Shown one piece after another: positions 45,501 through 58,100 of a stretch of 64,000 nucleotides of DNA. Below the pieces are notes generated by a model that saw nothing but the letters and a program-made list of their open reading frames with translations, had not been told where the DNA came from and did not search any database. The translations under genes and the position numbers were made by a program. Source of the DNA: Sitta carolinensis (taxonomy: Eukaryota; Chordata; Aves; Passeriformes; Sittidae); contig CM063284.1 in NCBI GenBank assembly GCA_032173965.1, forward strand, positions 115,852,410-115,916,409, written 5' to 3'. The first letter of the stretch is position 1, and every line of letters begins with the position of its first letter.

Positions 45501-48500
45501 ATCAAAAGGTGTAAACCAGCAGTGTTAATACAATCAGTCTGATGGGATCACTGCTGCTGAAAGCTGGGACTACAGCCCCTGTGTATTGTGTGTCTTCCAG
45601 CAGCTTCTCAAATGTTCTCCATGCACACCCAAAAAAGCCAGACAATTTCTCCATTAACCTATTGGGAAGAAATTTGTTGAGGTGCACATGTTTTCATACA
45701 CAGCTTAACAGATATGCTCCCATAATTACTAGTGCTGCTTGTGAGTCAGGAGTTAGTGCAGGCACAGCATCAAGGTGTAGGGTGTTATTACTAGTTCTGC
45801 TTTGGAAACATACCCAAATATGCCTCTGTGCCATCTGGCATTTCTGATTCAGGAGAATCTCTGTATTTTCTTGTCTTTCTTGAGCACTAAAATCAAGGGT
45901 CGAAGTCTGCTTTTTTCTTTTGTACAGTTTGGTTCATTTGGGAGTTGTTCCTAGAATAATGAAGCTGTGGTTTTGCAGTAAGCTTCAGCAAATTTAAATC
46001 TGTGCTGCTGCTGAAGATAGTTGTACAGCTCTCTTTTCCTTCCTGCTCCAGCTGCATATTCTGCTGTCTCCCTAGGGAGAATGAGCATACTTCTGGTTTC
46101 AAGGTCAGCTGTGTCAGGAACCATCTGAAAATTCATGTGTGGCTAAGATCTCAGGTGGATCATTTTGGTATTTTTGATCTGGCTGACTCTGAGGCAGCAT
46201 GAGAACTGATGATGAAATAAGAGGAGTATTTACCTAGGTCTGAGATGAGGAGGGGGAGGAATGTAGTGAGTTGGCCTGCCTCTTGGCACATTCCATACTT
46301 AGGTTAGCTTAAGCCAATAATCAAACAGCACCTAAGAGTCTGCTTGCTAAACTCAGATGTGAAATGTGCTTCTGCTATTAGGGAAGACCAAACACTGGAA
46401 AATTCCAATGCCTTTTTTTTTTAAGACTTAATGTGTAGTGTAATTTTCAGAGAGTTTGAAGCAGAGCCATCAGGCTGGAAAAATAAATAGTAGATATTGA
46501 GTGGAAACAATAGTAAGAGCTAGACACCTCACATAGATCCAGTTTTCCAATTTTTTTCCATATAACTCCACTAGATATCCCTAGAATGTTCTTTGGTGGG
46601 GAGAATGTTGAAAGTACTCTGAAACACACCGAAAAGTATCAAAAAAGGTACAGACAATTCATCAGCTTCAACTGGGATGAAAACTCATTGAAATAAATTT
46701 GTTACTAACCTGTTTGGTTTTTTTTAATCAATCCAATCATTCTTCCTGCAATTCCTACCTAGACAGGCCCATGAAACCTGTGGTACTGGAGAGGAAGTGA
46801 TGCCTCAAAGTTACTCAGCATGTGAGTTGGGAAAGGAGCAGGCAGACTGTGAGGGGAAAGGAGGGGGATTGGGGGAAACATGGATGGATGGATCTGAGAT
46901 TATGCTGCAGCTAGATTGAAATAAAATTTCACCTTAAAATTGTGGGCTGCTGCTTCTGTGAAAGTCTTGGGGATAATTCATCTGCCACTTGATAAATTGA
47001 CAGGGTTTCTTTCCAGGTTCTCTTTTCTATTCTCCTTTATGCTTTGTGTGTGTATACATGTGTGTGAGGTATGTGTATGTAATTTTAAAGATGTCTGGCC
47101 CCTTTTTTCTCCTTGGCTAACTTCTGAAATAGAGCTGTCAGGATGATTCCAGCATTTGGAGCCATATTCTTCCTGACAGAATATAACTCTTTTTCACAGT
47201 TTTCCTTTTTTATGGCCTGAAGTCAATGGGAATATTCAATACAACCTAAGGTCAGGTTCCTGAATTTTAACACAATTTCCCATGAGAACTAGAAGAATGA
47301 AAATTCCTTTAAGACAGGGAAGAAAAAGCGAAACAGTAATGTAAGGACAAAACACTTGTTATGTGGCTTTAAAAAAGCAGCTTGAAGAGGTTTCAGGTCT
47401 AGGGAGAGGTGAGCTTCATTTAATCTGTCCAGGAATTTAACAACAGTCACAGTTTTATCAGTCACTTGTAGAAGAGAGTTGAACTCTCATAGCAACTGGC
47501 TGTGCTAGCAGTCTTGAAATTCAGTAGGCCAGCTGCAAGAAGATACCTCAAATTATGTAATTTCAAAAATGTATTGAAATACGGCATATGCGTTCATATA
47601 AACCTTTATGGTGTGGCAGGATTTTAAGCTGTGCCTTAGCTATATGGCTATATGTATAGCCATGGGCTGTGTAGAAATACAGCCATTCATTTCTAGAATA
47701 TAGAGAAAGGGTCAGTTATGAGCTGAACGGGTTTGACTGATTCTTTATATCAGATCAATGTTATTATTTGATGCCTTGGGAGGCAGAGGTTGTGAACATC
47801 CTGTCCACAAAAAATTTTGTAATACTGAAAAGAAATGGTGATGTTCATTTATTTCCTGCAAAAGAAAAGGTTCCATGCCTGTGCCCACCTCCACAGAGTG
47901 GAAAATCACAGAAACCTAGTTTTTATCTAGGCAAAGTTTCTCATATATGAGTGGAAATTTTAGATCTCTCTAATATCAGTTGTACTTTGAAAAATCTAAA
48001 TTTTCTTGTTTTACATATTTCTGATGTCAAGTCTTACATTTTGCATTAGTGAAATAGGATGAGAATGAAGGTGTTGCTATTTACAAACTTTTTGAAGATG
48101 TAAGGTGCTGTATATATATATAAATCATCACTTTCATATGAGTTTGGATGTGCTAAAAATGCAGTACTTTTCATTGGTGATAAAGCATCGTGATCAATGA
48201 AGAATCTGAATATTAAATTTAGAGGAGAGTATTTTATTTTTACAATGTTCCTGTATATGTTCCATTAAGAAAGACAAAATATACTTTATAAGTATAGTAT
48301 TTAAAGCTCTTTTGTTTCCCCAAATGTCAGCTGTCAAACTTTGCTGCCATCCTTAAGAACAACTAAAAAATGAGACATTTTTCTGTTTGGAGTCACTTGC
48401 CTTCCAGTAATAATACTATCTTATCAATGGTTTTAAAAAAAAAGTTTTAAATTAAAACATTGGCTAAGAATTATATCTTAACTATGATGTAGAATTACAA

Positions 48501-51324
48501 AGAGTGAGGGAGAGTGAAACATGCTGTAGGTGAGAGAAGTGTAAACAGTCTGGCCCATGGCAAGATGAACTACAAAAAAATACAGTTTTATAAATGATGA
48601 GAAGTCCAATTACACTTAAGTTTTCTATGGAAAACCTACTCTTCAGAATATTTAAGGTCTTGAATGTGCCTCTCTTGATTTTGTGCTCTCTCTTAATTTC
48701 TTTAGTCTTTCCATAACAATTATTTCTCTTCTGTTTTCAGTCTGCTTCGTGTTCCCTTGTCTTACCTCTCCCTCCTCTCCCCCTCCTCCACATCCTTTTT
48801 CTCTTTCTCATGTAATCTCAGAGCTGTTAGGAAAAATGCTGCTTTTTTTTTCTGTGTAATGTTCTTCAGCTTTAGCAATTTTCCATTTCACTTCATTCTT
48901 GTTATATTTTTTCTATTTAATATTTTGGGAGAAAAATCATTCTATTTGAAGTTGAGCCAAATACATCATCACAGTGTTTTGGCCCATGTTATTTTTTTTT
49001 TTTTTTTCAAATACGAAGTTTATTTGCAGTTTCCTGTGCTCTCCATTTGACTGCTGTTAAAGGAGGAGGAGGGAAAAAAAAGGTCTTAACTTTTACCATC
49101 AGCAGAAGGTGTATCTTTACAACTGTCACTGTTTCTCATCCCTCATCTGTTTTGTAGTAGCATGGAAGCTCTGCAGGATTGTCACGATAACACAACTTGT
49201 TTGTAGGAAGACATTGGTCTGCAGCTAAAATGATTGCAGTATGTTTTAGGGGATGATCCACTCGAAATGAGTGCTAAGGAGGGAAATAAGTTGAATTATA
49301 TACTACAAAAAATTGTTAGGACAGTGCAGTGTTGTGTGGGTAGCTGTGGGTTATAAGAGCTGGTTTGGAGTTGGAATGCAAGTGATTTTAAGTAGAGTCC
49401 AGGATTTTTGAAATCAGAGAAGCCTTCATCAAAAGAGCACCTTCTACAAGTAGCAACTGTATTTTCAGGGTAAATGAAGACTGAAGGAAAGAGTGAGGAT
49501 GATTAATTTTACTACTGATTTCTGTTTATTACTACAGAAAGCATCTCTTTGCATTTAATCTATGACTGTTCTGTCCTAGCTGATACTTCCTTAGAGTTTA
49601 TAGAAAAAGGCTATATAAAAGTGGACAAAAATGATGATGCCATTTATGATACAAGCTGGAAAATACAACAGTACCACAGCATTTAGGCACCATGGTGATA
49701 GATGCCTTAGAGATACATGTAAGAGAGACAAACAGGATGAGTCAACGTATTGCCCAATTTGCATAATTTTTTTCATAAAATAACTTGCAGTGTTTGAGAA
49801 AGAAATAAATATTTGGTGTTTAGGTTGCTATGTTGTTGTGGTAGTGAAAATATCAAAACTATGAACAAACAGTCTATGCTACATTATGAGTTTACTAAGC
49901 AGACAGTCTTCTAAAAAACAAAGTGAATATGAAAAAAAGGCTTTAATTATGTAGTGGTTAGTTGTGATAGCAGCTAGTGTAATGACAGCTTTTTCTGTCT
50001 TCACTTAGGAAGATCTTAATCACTGATTTCAAGAAACTCTGAAGTGGGTTATGCAGCAAGTGCTGTGAATTTCTGTATTTACTCCTTACTTTGATTTACT
50101 TCTTTGGACTTGGTGATAGAAACAGTAGGTTTTGTCAGCCTCTGAGAGCATTTCCTGCTTTTCTTTTCAGTTGGGATGAACATTTACTCTGTTTTACAAT
50201 GCTTCTTTTTGATTCAGAAGAATTTTTAACAGATTCTTCAATCCTAGGGGGATGGATGCTCTCCTTTGCATGCTCTTCTAGGCTAACATCTGGTTTCAGC
50301 AGACCTCTTAGACACGTGCCTAAGTGCATCCTTAAATATGTCGTTGGTCATATGCATAAAGGAGTACAGTAGACACATTAAAGAGCAGGATATTCTTAAG
50401 TGCTTTTTTGAATATGGACCTAATGGGAATGAAGAGACAATTATGTACTTTTAATTGCATGCATTAATTAGCCAAGTGTATGTTTCATTTACTAACATTA
50501 TCTTTTGTAGTTACATAACTTTAAAGATTACAGAAAATACTTCATCCAAATTTTGTTCAATATATGTATTTTAATGAGTATACTTACCCTCGGTAATTCA
50601 GCTGAAAAGGTATTGATAAAGAATAAGCAGTTCTCCCATTCAGTGGACATATTTTCCTAGTAAATGAACTTGCAGTACTGAAGAAAGGGTTTAGGGTGGG
50701 ATTAACAAAAAAAAAAAAAAAAAGAAAATTGAGAAATTCATAGTAACTTTTTGGTAGGTGCATCAAGGTTTAAGAATTTTCTTCCTTTGCTACAGTGTAA
50801 TTATTTTTCAATTGTTGCTTCTGACTGAGTAGGCAATAACCTAGTTTTTCTGTTAGGCATGAATGAATGAGGAAATTTAAGAATTAAGTACCACAAACAG
50901 GATAAACATGTCATTTTGTAGTTTATGAAACATTTGGCTATCATAATACAGCTCAAGAAAGTCATTCTCTTTTCTAATGAGTGAATGGCTTGAAACATGT
51001 TCTGTATCACAGTCTGAAAAAAAAAGTAGTTACTTTATCTAATTTGCAAACTATTTGCTAGGGGCAAGGGTAAGAAATTTAAAGATGAGTTAACATATCC
51101 AGCCCTCTTATGAAGCTGCTTGGTACTCTTGTAAGCTTCTGTAAGAGGCGAGGGGGAAATACTGAGCGGAAATGATAGCAAAATTAAACATCAGCATTAC
51201 ACTAAAGTTATTCAAATTTGAGGTAAATAGAATAGTCACCTGGAATATTTTTTTTTCACTCTGCTTGACTTTTTCTGAAAACTCTCTCAAGAATGGTATA
51301 TTTTACCAATATTTTTCCTTGCAG
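39596..51324. other. TOX 5' flank, AT-rich, no gene recognised
   Basis: This stretch holds a T-run at about 41469-41484, a T-run at about 48996-49008, an A-run at about 50707-50722, a 9-bp-arm palindrome at 47644-47663 and short (ATGG)n and (CTGC)n runs. Open frames of 60-111 codons on both strands have no recognisable domain and occur at the frequency expected for AT-rich random sequence. Confidence 0.5.
47644..47663. repeat. Inverted repeat, 9-bp arms with a 2-base spacer
   Basis: ATGGCTATA and TATAGCCAT are exact reverse complements around TG. The arm shares ATGGCTA with the inverted repeat at 13541-13567. The shared word is short enough to be coincidental. Confidence 0.55.
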
Positions 51325-51386
51325 ATAACTTTAAATGAAAGGAAACTATTCCCCAAACGCAAACTTGTGCAAGCAATTGGAATGCA
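51325..51386 (+). ncRNA. Exon-like segment, unassigned
   Basis: An acceptor-like ATTTTTCCTTGCAG precedes 62 bases that end in GCA|GTAAGTG, a near-perfect donor. One frame is open throughout (starting ITLNER and ending AIGM), but I recognise no family. The plus strand is the direction a transcript divergent from the TOX promoter would take, so it could be a non-coding exon. It could equally be a chance pairing of splice signals, which is common in DNA of this length. Confidence 0.15.
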
Positions 51387-53857
51387 GTAAGTGTGTTTTC
51401 ATTATGACTGAGCAATTTCAGCTGTGAGAAACTATACAGCAAAAAGTAGGAGAAAAATGCATCTTTGGAGGTAAATTAAATTGCAGTACCCAAGGAATTG
51501 GGATCTGCCTTTTATAATTTGGACATGAGAAAACTAAAATAAAAGTTTCAAAGTAGCTTCTCCACTGCTTTCAAATGCCTTCATAAAAAATGAAATTGGA
51601 GTATACGGAATGACAGAACTTACAAATATTTTTCTCTTCAATTTCAATGTGTACTCTGTAAAGATTCTGTCTACAACTCAAAAAGCCTTTCTAAATGAAA
51701 TTCAGCAAAAAACAATAGTCCGTCTAAGCAGAAATTATCTGATCCAGGACAGTCATTTGGATAGTGTATGGCAGTGTATTTGTGCACATTTATGTCTTTG
51801 GATACAATTTAGGGAAGAGGTAGGGAAAAGACAATCCCGATAATATTATTTGGAAAGTAACTCTCTCCTGAATGATGTTTCATTGTCTAAAAGACTAATT
51901 AGATTGCATGACTGCCTGACTCTCCAGAGTTTTGCATCTCAGCAATAAAATCCCCACAGAATCATTTATCATGTCAAAGGGTAAATGGTATTTTTTGGGG
52001 TATTCGTCTGGATAGACGATAAACAAGCACTGCAGTTTGGAAATTTGTAGCTACATAGACATGACCTGCAAATGAGTGATCTCCAAGATTAGATACTGAA
52101 TGTTCTTTAAATGGCAGTATGAAAGGCATTTCTTTGCATAAATACTAGATATCTTTTAAAGTTTGAGATACTTTTAGTTATAGCCAGTCCTCAAACACTT
52201 CTGGATGCTTTGAAATACAGTATCACAAGGGCAGCCAAAAAAACATGGAGTGAGTCCACAGTCCACAAAGGTATAAGGAAGTGGACTTTGCACTTTTTGG
52301 TTGGTTTTGAGGGTTTTTTTTTTTTTTTTGATGGTGTGTTCCATTAGCCCAAAGCAATCTGTGTTGCAGGCAAGCCAACATGTCACTTCTTGTGCTGTAG
52401 TTATGTTCAGCAGTCTTCTTGGCTGAAGTCCAATAAATATGTCTTTGAAGGGTCATCATTTTTCTAAATGGTATGATTTTTTTTTTTTTTTCAGTGAGGA
52501 CTTTGGTCTTGAGTCTGCAAAAATCAATGCTATTGTTTGACTTTAAAAATACAAATAGTGCAGTCCTTTGGGAAAGACCCTTAATTTTCAGAAACGTGTC
52601 AGGCTGGACTCTATAGACAGACTTTTATGTATTACTGTGAGTACTTATCTTGCCTAGTTTCAAAATACCCCAGATCAGCTGCAGGATGAGGCCAGGAGCA
52701 TTTTCATCCTGAGTTGCCAATGTGTGCAGTACAGAGACGTCTTTTTTGAACAGTGCCAGGAGAAATGCAAATACGTTAACCATACAATAACCACACAAAG
52801 CAGCATGGTCTTTTACATCCAGGCTCTACTGGAATTCTCAAAGTAAGCATTCTTTGCCCCAACTAACCTATATAACTTAACTGGTAGCTGTTAGTGGTCT
52901 ATCAATTACATGTGTGGAAATTTTGCCACCCAGCATTCCCACTTCAGAAAGTTTCCCAACCAATGGTTTCCTGAGTATACAGGGATAAGGGACTGCTAAG
53001 AGCTTAGTAACTAGGGCCTTCTCCTACAGAAAGGGGGACTTAGTTGTCTTTTTGGTATAAGGCATTTAATTTTGAAAGGTTTACTCTTTTATTTTTTTAA
53101 TGAAGTGATGGATCCTGGGTCTCCTCCTGCAGGCTGTAGTCCACATCACTCACTTTGCTACCATCTTAATTTCTCTGTCTCTCCTAATGAAAATTTTTGG
53201 CAGGACAGGAGCTGGAAAATACTTTTGCAGTTGACTGTCTTTGGGAGGAAATACTGGGTAAGGTGTGAGGTGTGGGGAATGACTCATTCTCCTTTGGATT
53301 ATGAAAACGATGCTTATAAGAATAAGACTATGTTGTGGTTCTTCAATGGATGAAGGTCTGTTCCCCTGTGCATGGTAAAAGTAACATAACTGTGTAGATT
53401 AAAGACTTTTCATAGTCCCTTCCCTTTGCTATTTCCAGTTTCTCCTGAGTGCACTGATTTTCCTAGGTCATTTCTGTCATGTGCCATTCCTAGGTCTCCC
53501 CAGGACTTGTTAAGAAATTTTGCTGGCTAAAAGGAATTCTATTAAGTGACAGATTGTCGTGTCCCCTCTCCTCTTCTCTTCCACACCCCCCCCCCTTCCC
53601 CCACCAAAAAAAGGAATGTTTTTATGTTCAAAAAGTTATTATGTAGTGCATTACTGGAGTAGGGAAAGACTGAAATTGCTCCGTAAGCTCATTGTTCATT
53701 ATGTGGGTAGACTTTGGTAGTGCAAAATGATTCAAAAGTGTTGTTACCAAGAACTTGGCAATAGAGAATACTGAGGGGAGAGGAATATCTTAAACCCTTT
53801 CTTCTTCAGAGTTTAAGAGCTTTCCTTGTATTCAGTTGGGATTTCCCACCCCACCCT

Positions 53858-53898
53858 TTTTTTGTTTGTTTGTTTGTTTGTTTGTTTGTTTGTTTGTC
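53858..53898. repeat. (TTTG)n microsatellite
   Basis: About nine or ten units of TTTG follow a short T-run. It is an uninterrupted tetranucleotide repeat, likely polymorphic. Confidence 0.88.
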
Positions 53899-55069
53899 TT
53901 TAACTTGTCTTAAAGTACAGATCACAAGAGAAGGGCTGGGAGGTGGAGCAAAATACATTGGTCAGAGTGATGGGGAAAAGGTCTTCCATTTGTTGAACGT
54001 ACATCCAAAAGAACGTATTTTTAATATGTAAAGTCTGATGCATCTCACCTAATTTCAGGTGCCTTGGTAAGGGAAAAAAAGGAGGTCACTCTGAATTTTT
54101 CCCAATTGGATATGGGAAGTGGTGATCAACTCCAAATTGCTCACCCCACTTCAAGTTTTCTTGGTCCTTCACCACTGATTGGAAGGCAGAACAAATTAGC
54201 TTGCTACTAGGAAATAGGTATTTTAATGAGGTTAAAACACTGGCCTTAAAGATCATATTTCCTATGAGGTTTTAATGCTAAAGAATGGAAAGAAAAAAGA
54301 CTGTTTGGGATTTTGAGAAGACATTTAGCTTCCATTGATTTTAATGGGACAATATGAGTGCTTTGAAATCTAATGAGGTTCCTGAGCACCTTTAGAAACT
54401 ATGTCTGAAAACCTGAGTCTCACTGAAAAGAAATAAAATTAAATATAATAATAGCTATGTTATACAAGAAAATCAAAATTTGATGTTTTAGATAGTTCAG
54501 TAGCTTTCAAAATATTAAACTTTTGCCCACTCATTTGTTAGTAATTAAATCTTCAGTTTGTTTAGGTTGGTCCTTCGTTAACTCAGAGGTCTGCTGACTT
54601 CAAGAGGGTGTAGTGCCGAGGTTTAAAGTGTTCCATGTAGAATTTTGCGTGAAAAATTTAGCAGTATTGAGCCTGAACTTGTCTGTATTTGTAATTCTTG
54701 CAACTAAAATATGCTATCCTGTGTTCACAGCGTCAGTAAGTTTTTAGTAGGATATTACAAAAAGTGAACAGCACTATGTTTATAATAAACAGGAAATTGT
54801 ATACTATTAGTTATTAATTAGCGTAGAAGGACACGTACATAGAAAACTTATGAACTAAAATGGAGTGTATGTTCTGATATAGTGTATTTTTGCTGGTTAT
54901 GTTACTAACACTTGTATTATTATGCAAATAAGCAAATATTTGAAATCTTTTATTTATGACTTAGCATTATTAGATAATTTCAGAAGGAATATCTGGCACC
55001 TCCTTTCTTATAAAAATGCTTGTGTAGTTAGAAATCTCTGGAGTGAAAACTTTGTTATAGGATTATTAA

Positions 55070-55160
55070 TATAGTAAATATAATAATTAATATTAAATAA
55101 ATATATATAACTAATAATAAATCATACTAATAAAAAGTATCATTAATATATTTATTGTTA
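55070..55160. repeat. AT-only low-complexity patch
   Basis: Dense TAATA, AATAT and ATTAAT words with almost no G or C across about 90 bp. It may be an easily melted or matrix-attachment-like region. No regular repeat unit is present. Confidence 0.6.
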
Positions 55161-58100
55161 CTTTAGTTTTTCCCCTTTGTCATTTTGAACAGCAATATGG
55201 AGTCATTTCAGTATCTGTTTCAACAGAATATTTCAACAATAACACATATCTGTGGCAAAAGTTACTACCTGAAAAAGTTCTTGTACCTTATAAAGTGCTA
55301 CTTAGGAATGCAATAAGTGACATAAATGTGCCAGTAAATCTACTGGCATCTTGTCTATATAGGTGAAATACCCATCTGTAAAATACATCAGAAATAAAGT
55401 CCAGGGGCATCATGAAGGTGAAGTTAGTTCTTTAGTAAGCTCTTTGATAAAACTTTATTTTTTTTAATTATAAGAAGTGAAAATTAAATAAATGCTAGCT
55501 TCTGCAATGAATGAAACAATTTAATTCCAAATACAATAATCGTAAATTTTGCATACCTAATAAATGTCTTATTTCTATATTCAGGCATGATCATTAAATT
55601 TTTAACTAGCTTACTACTGAATTCATTAATTCCAGAAGCATTTTTACTGATGTGTTACTTGGATAAAGCAAGCATCCATCTACACCTTAAAAAAAATTTT
55701 GGTACATCTACAAAAACCAGGAACTTTATATATTTCTTCCTACCATTGTGATAAAGTGTTGATAAATTTAAGTAGCCTGTGTTTGCTGAGTCTTATTTTG
55801 TTTTCTTTTTTCAGAATAAAAGAAAAAATCTCTTCTGAATGTGCAATGGAAGCAAGTGTTTTTCCAGTTCAGCAGTTTCTGCTGAATTGTTAACAACCGG
55901 GTTGTTTCAAGAGGAGAGTAGCATGGTCCGTAACTCTGACAGCTAGTAGTAGTTTAGTTTACTGCTTCTACCACCTGCCTTCTGACTTAATATTGGAAGC
56001 AAGAAGCATGCAATTAAGTATGAGGAAATGAAAATAAATGACACTGTTCATTGCACATTACAAAGTGCCTGGCAGAAAGAATGCAGCTTGCCTGGACCTG
56101 ATGACCCCAGGGGAAAACATGTCTCGTGCCTGGGAAAGTGCCAGCAAATCAGACACTGACCCTGGCTTTATCCACTATCAGATGCATTGGTTTCATTCTT
56201 AATAATTTGAAACTTTTTTTTTTCTTTTTTTTTTTTTTTAAACTATAATTGAGTTCTGAAAAGCAGGAAGATATAAAATAAAACATGTACTGAGTGTGTG
56301 GTAGAAGCTACAGGACACCAAACATGCATGAGTTTTTTCTTTATCATTTCTTGAGGAAAGTTATTTGGATTACATCCTGAATTGGACTAATTTGAAGTAG
56401 TTATTAAATTCTAAGACTTCTAGAGGTAAAGAGATTTTTGAAAGATTAATTCCATCTATGTAGCAATATTGCATTCAATGCAATACTACTGGATATATGA
56501 CTCAAACCCTCACCTCATTCAGGAATCTGTGTCCTTAAAACCTGTTTAATTTTAAAATGCCTGTTCTGTGAAGGCTATACCCTTTTTTTATATATGGCTC
56601 ATACAGTAGTTAGAACATAAAAGTAATAATTGCATTTAAGTCATTTGTCCAATATTGTCTAAGCATCTTTAAATGCTATCTTGATATTACAGAATAAGAA
56701 GAAACTGCACCATAGAGAAATATGATGGCTTGCTCAGAAAACATAACACATCAATGAGTAGTTGAAAGAGAGACAACCAGTTGTGCAGGAAAATAAAGGT
56801 TTTAACATAAATAATGTTATTTTGCTGCAGAAGTAAAAACTGTCTTTTCTTAGATGAATGTAGGTGCATTACAGATGAATTAACACATTACAGATTACTG
56901 TAATGCACTTATTCAGCACTGCTGTCTGATTTAGATGGCCGTGTATAAATAGTGGGGAAACTTTCATAATGAAAGCAGAAGCAAGTAGAGATTTTCGTGT
57001 GTTCATGATCTGGTACAAAATTAGAACTCAGATGAGATATGCCAAAATTCGTAAACTTTTCAGTGAAGCTAAATAGCCAGAGAATATTAAAGAACAGATA
57101 ATTTCAGGTAGAAATGCTGCCAAAACTTGGTGGTTTTTAATGATTTCATCTTGAAGAAACGAGCATCTTGGTAGCTTGATAGGTATTGTTTTGAGTATAA
57201 TTTTTTTCACCCCATAACCCAAAGTAAAACTCAAGGGTGCAAACTCAGAAGGAATTGAAACCTTTTAGGGAGTCACGGACCCTCCATTCTAAAACCACCA
57301 ACTTTCACATTTCTGGCTCTATGCAAGTACATGTATTGTATGCACACTCTGGAGAAGTATTTTTCATATTTCAACTGCATTTTAGGTAAGTTCCTCACAT
57401 TCTATGAAAGGTATTCTTCTTTACTGCACTTCTTTATGGGGCTTTTTAGACCCCAGTAGAAGAAAAAAAAAAAAAAAAAAAAAAAGTATTTGGATGTCAG
57501 TCATCATGTCTCTGTTAGTTAAAAATCATGTCTTCCAGAGATGCTTTCTATCCATAGTCCTGCACAACATGAAATATGGTTGACAGCTATATTACCACAC
57601 TGCAGATTGCAAAGCAATTCACATTCACACTTCTAAGTGACTCTCCTTTCAAGACTTATGGATGTATGCCAAATTACTTGCATTGTGGTATATGGCCTTC
57701 TATATGTACTTTATAGAATGGGTCTATGGTTTCCATTAAAATCAATGAAGTAGAGACCAAAAGAGCTTTTCTGAAGTGTTTACTAGATGTCAGACAAGGT
57801 TAATAATAAAATACTTCATGTATAATATTCATCTTCAATATATTTCAGTGTTTTTCTTTAAGAAGATATTTTCTGAATTTAGGATGGAAATTCCTCAGCT
57901 AAATTTAAATGTTGAGTAGCATTAAGTTCAGCTGTCATTGTTTGCTTCCCATTAGTGTCTCTGTAAAAAATGAATGTATGATTTCATACCTTATTTAGGA
58001 TGTGCTTCCAAACATAATGGACCAGTAGTCATTTAAGGAGACTAAGGTCTTCTGTTAACAAAACACTCCTGGTTTTCTCAAATGAAATGGGCAATAAATG

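Noticed and set aside
55815..55893. Terminal exon after TTCTTTTTTCAG with a short open frame
   Set aside because: Only an acceptor is present, the frame is about 26 codons, and nothing is recognisable in it.
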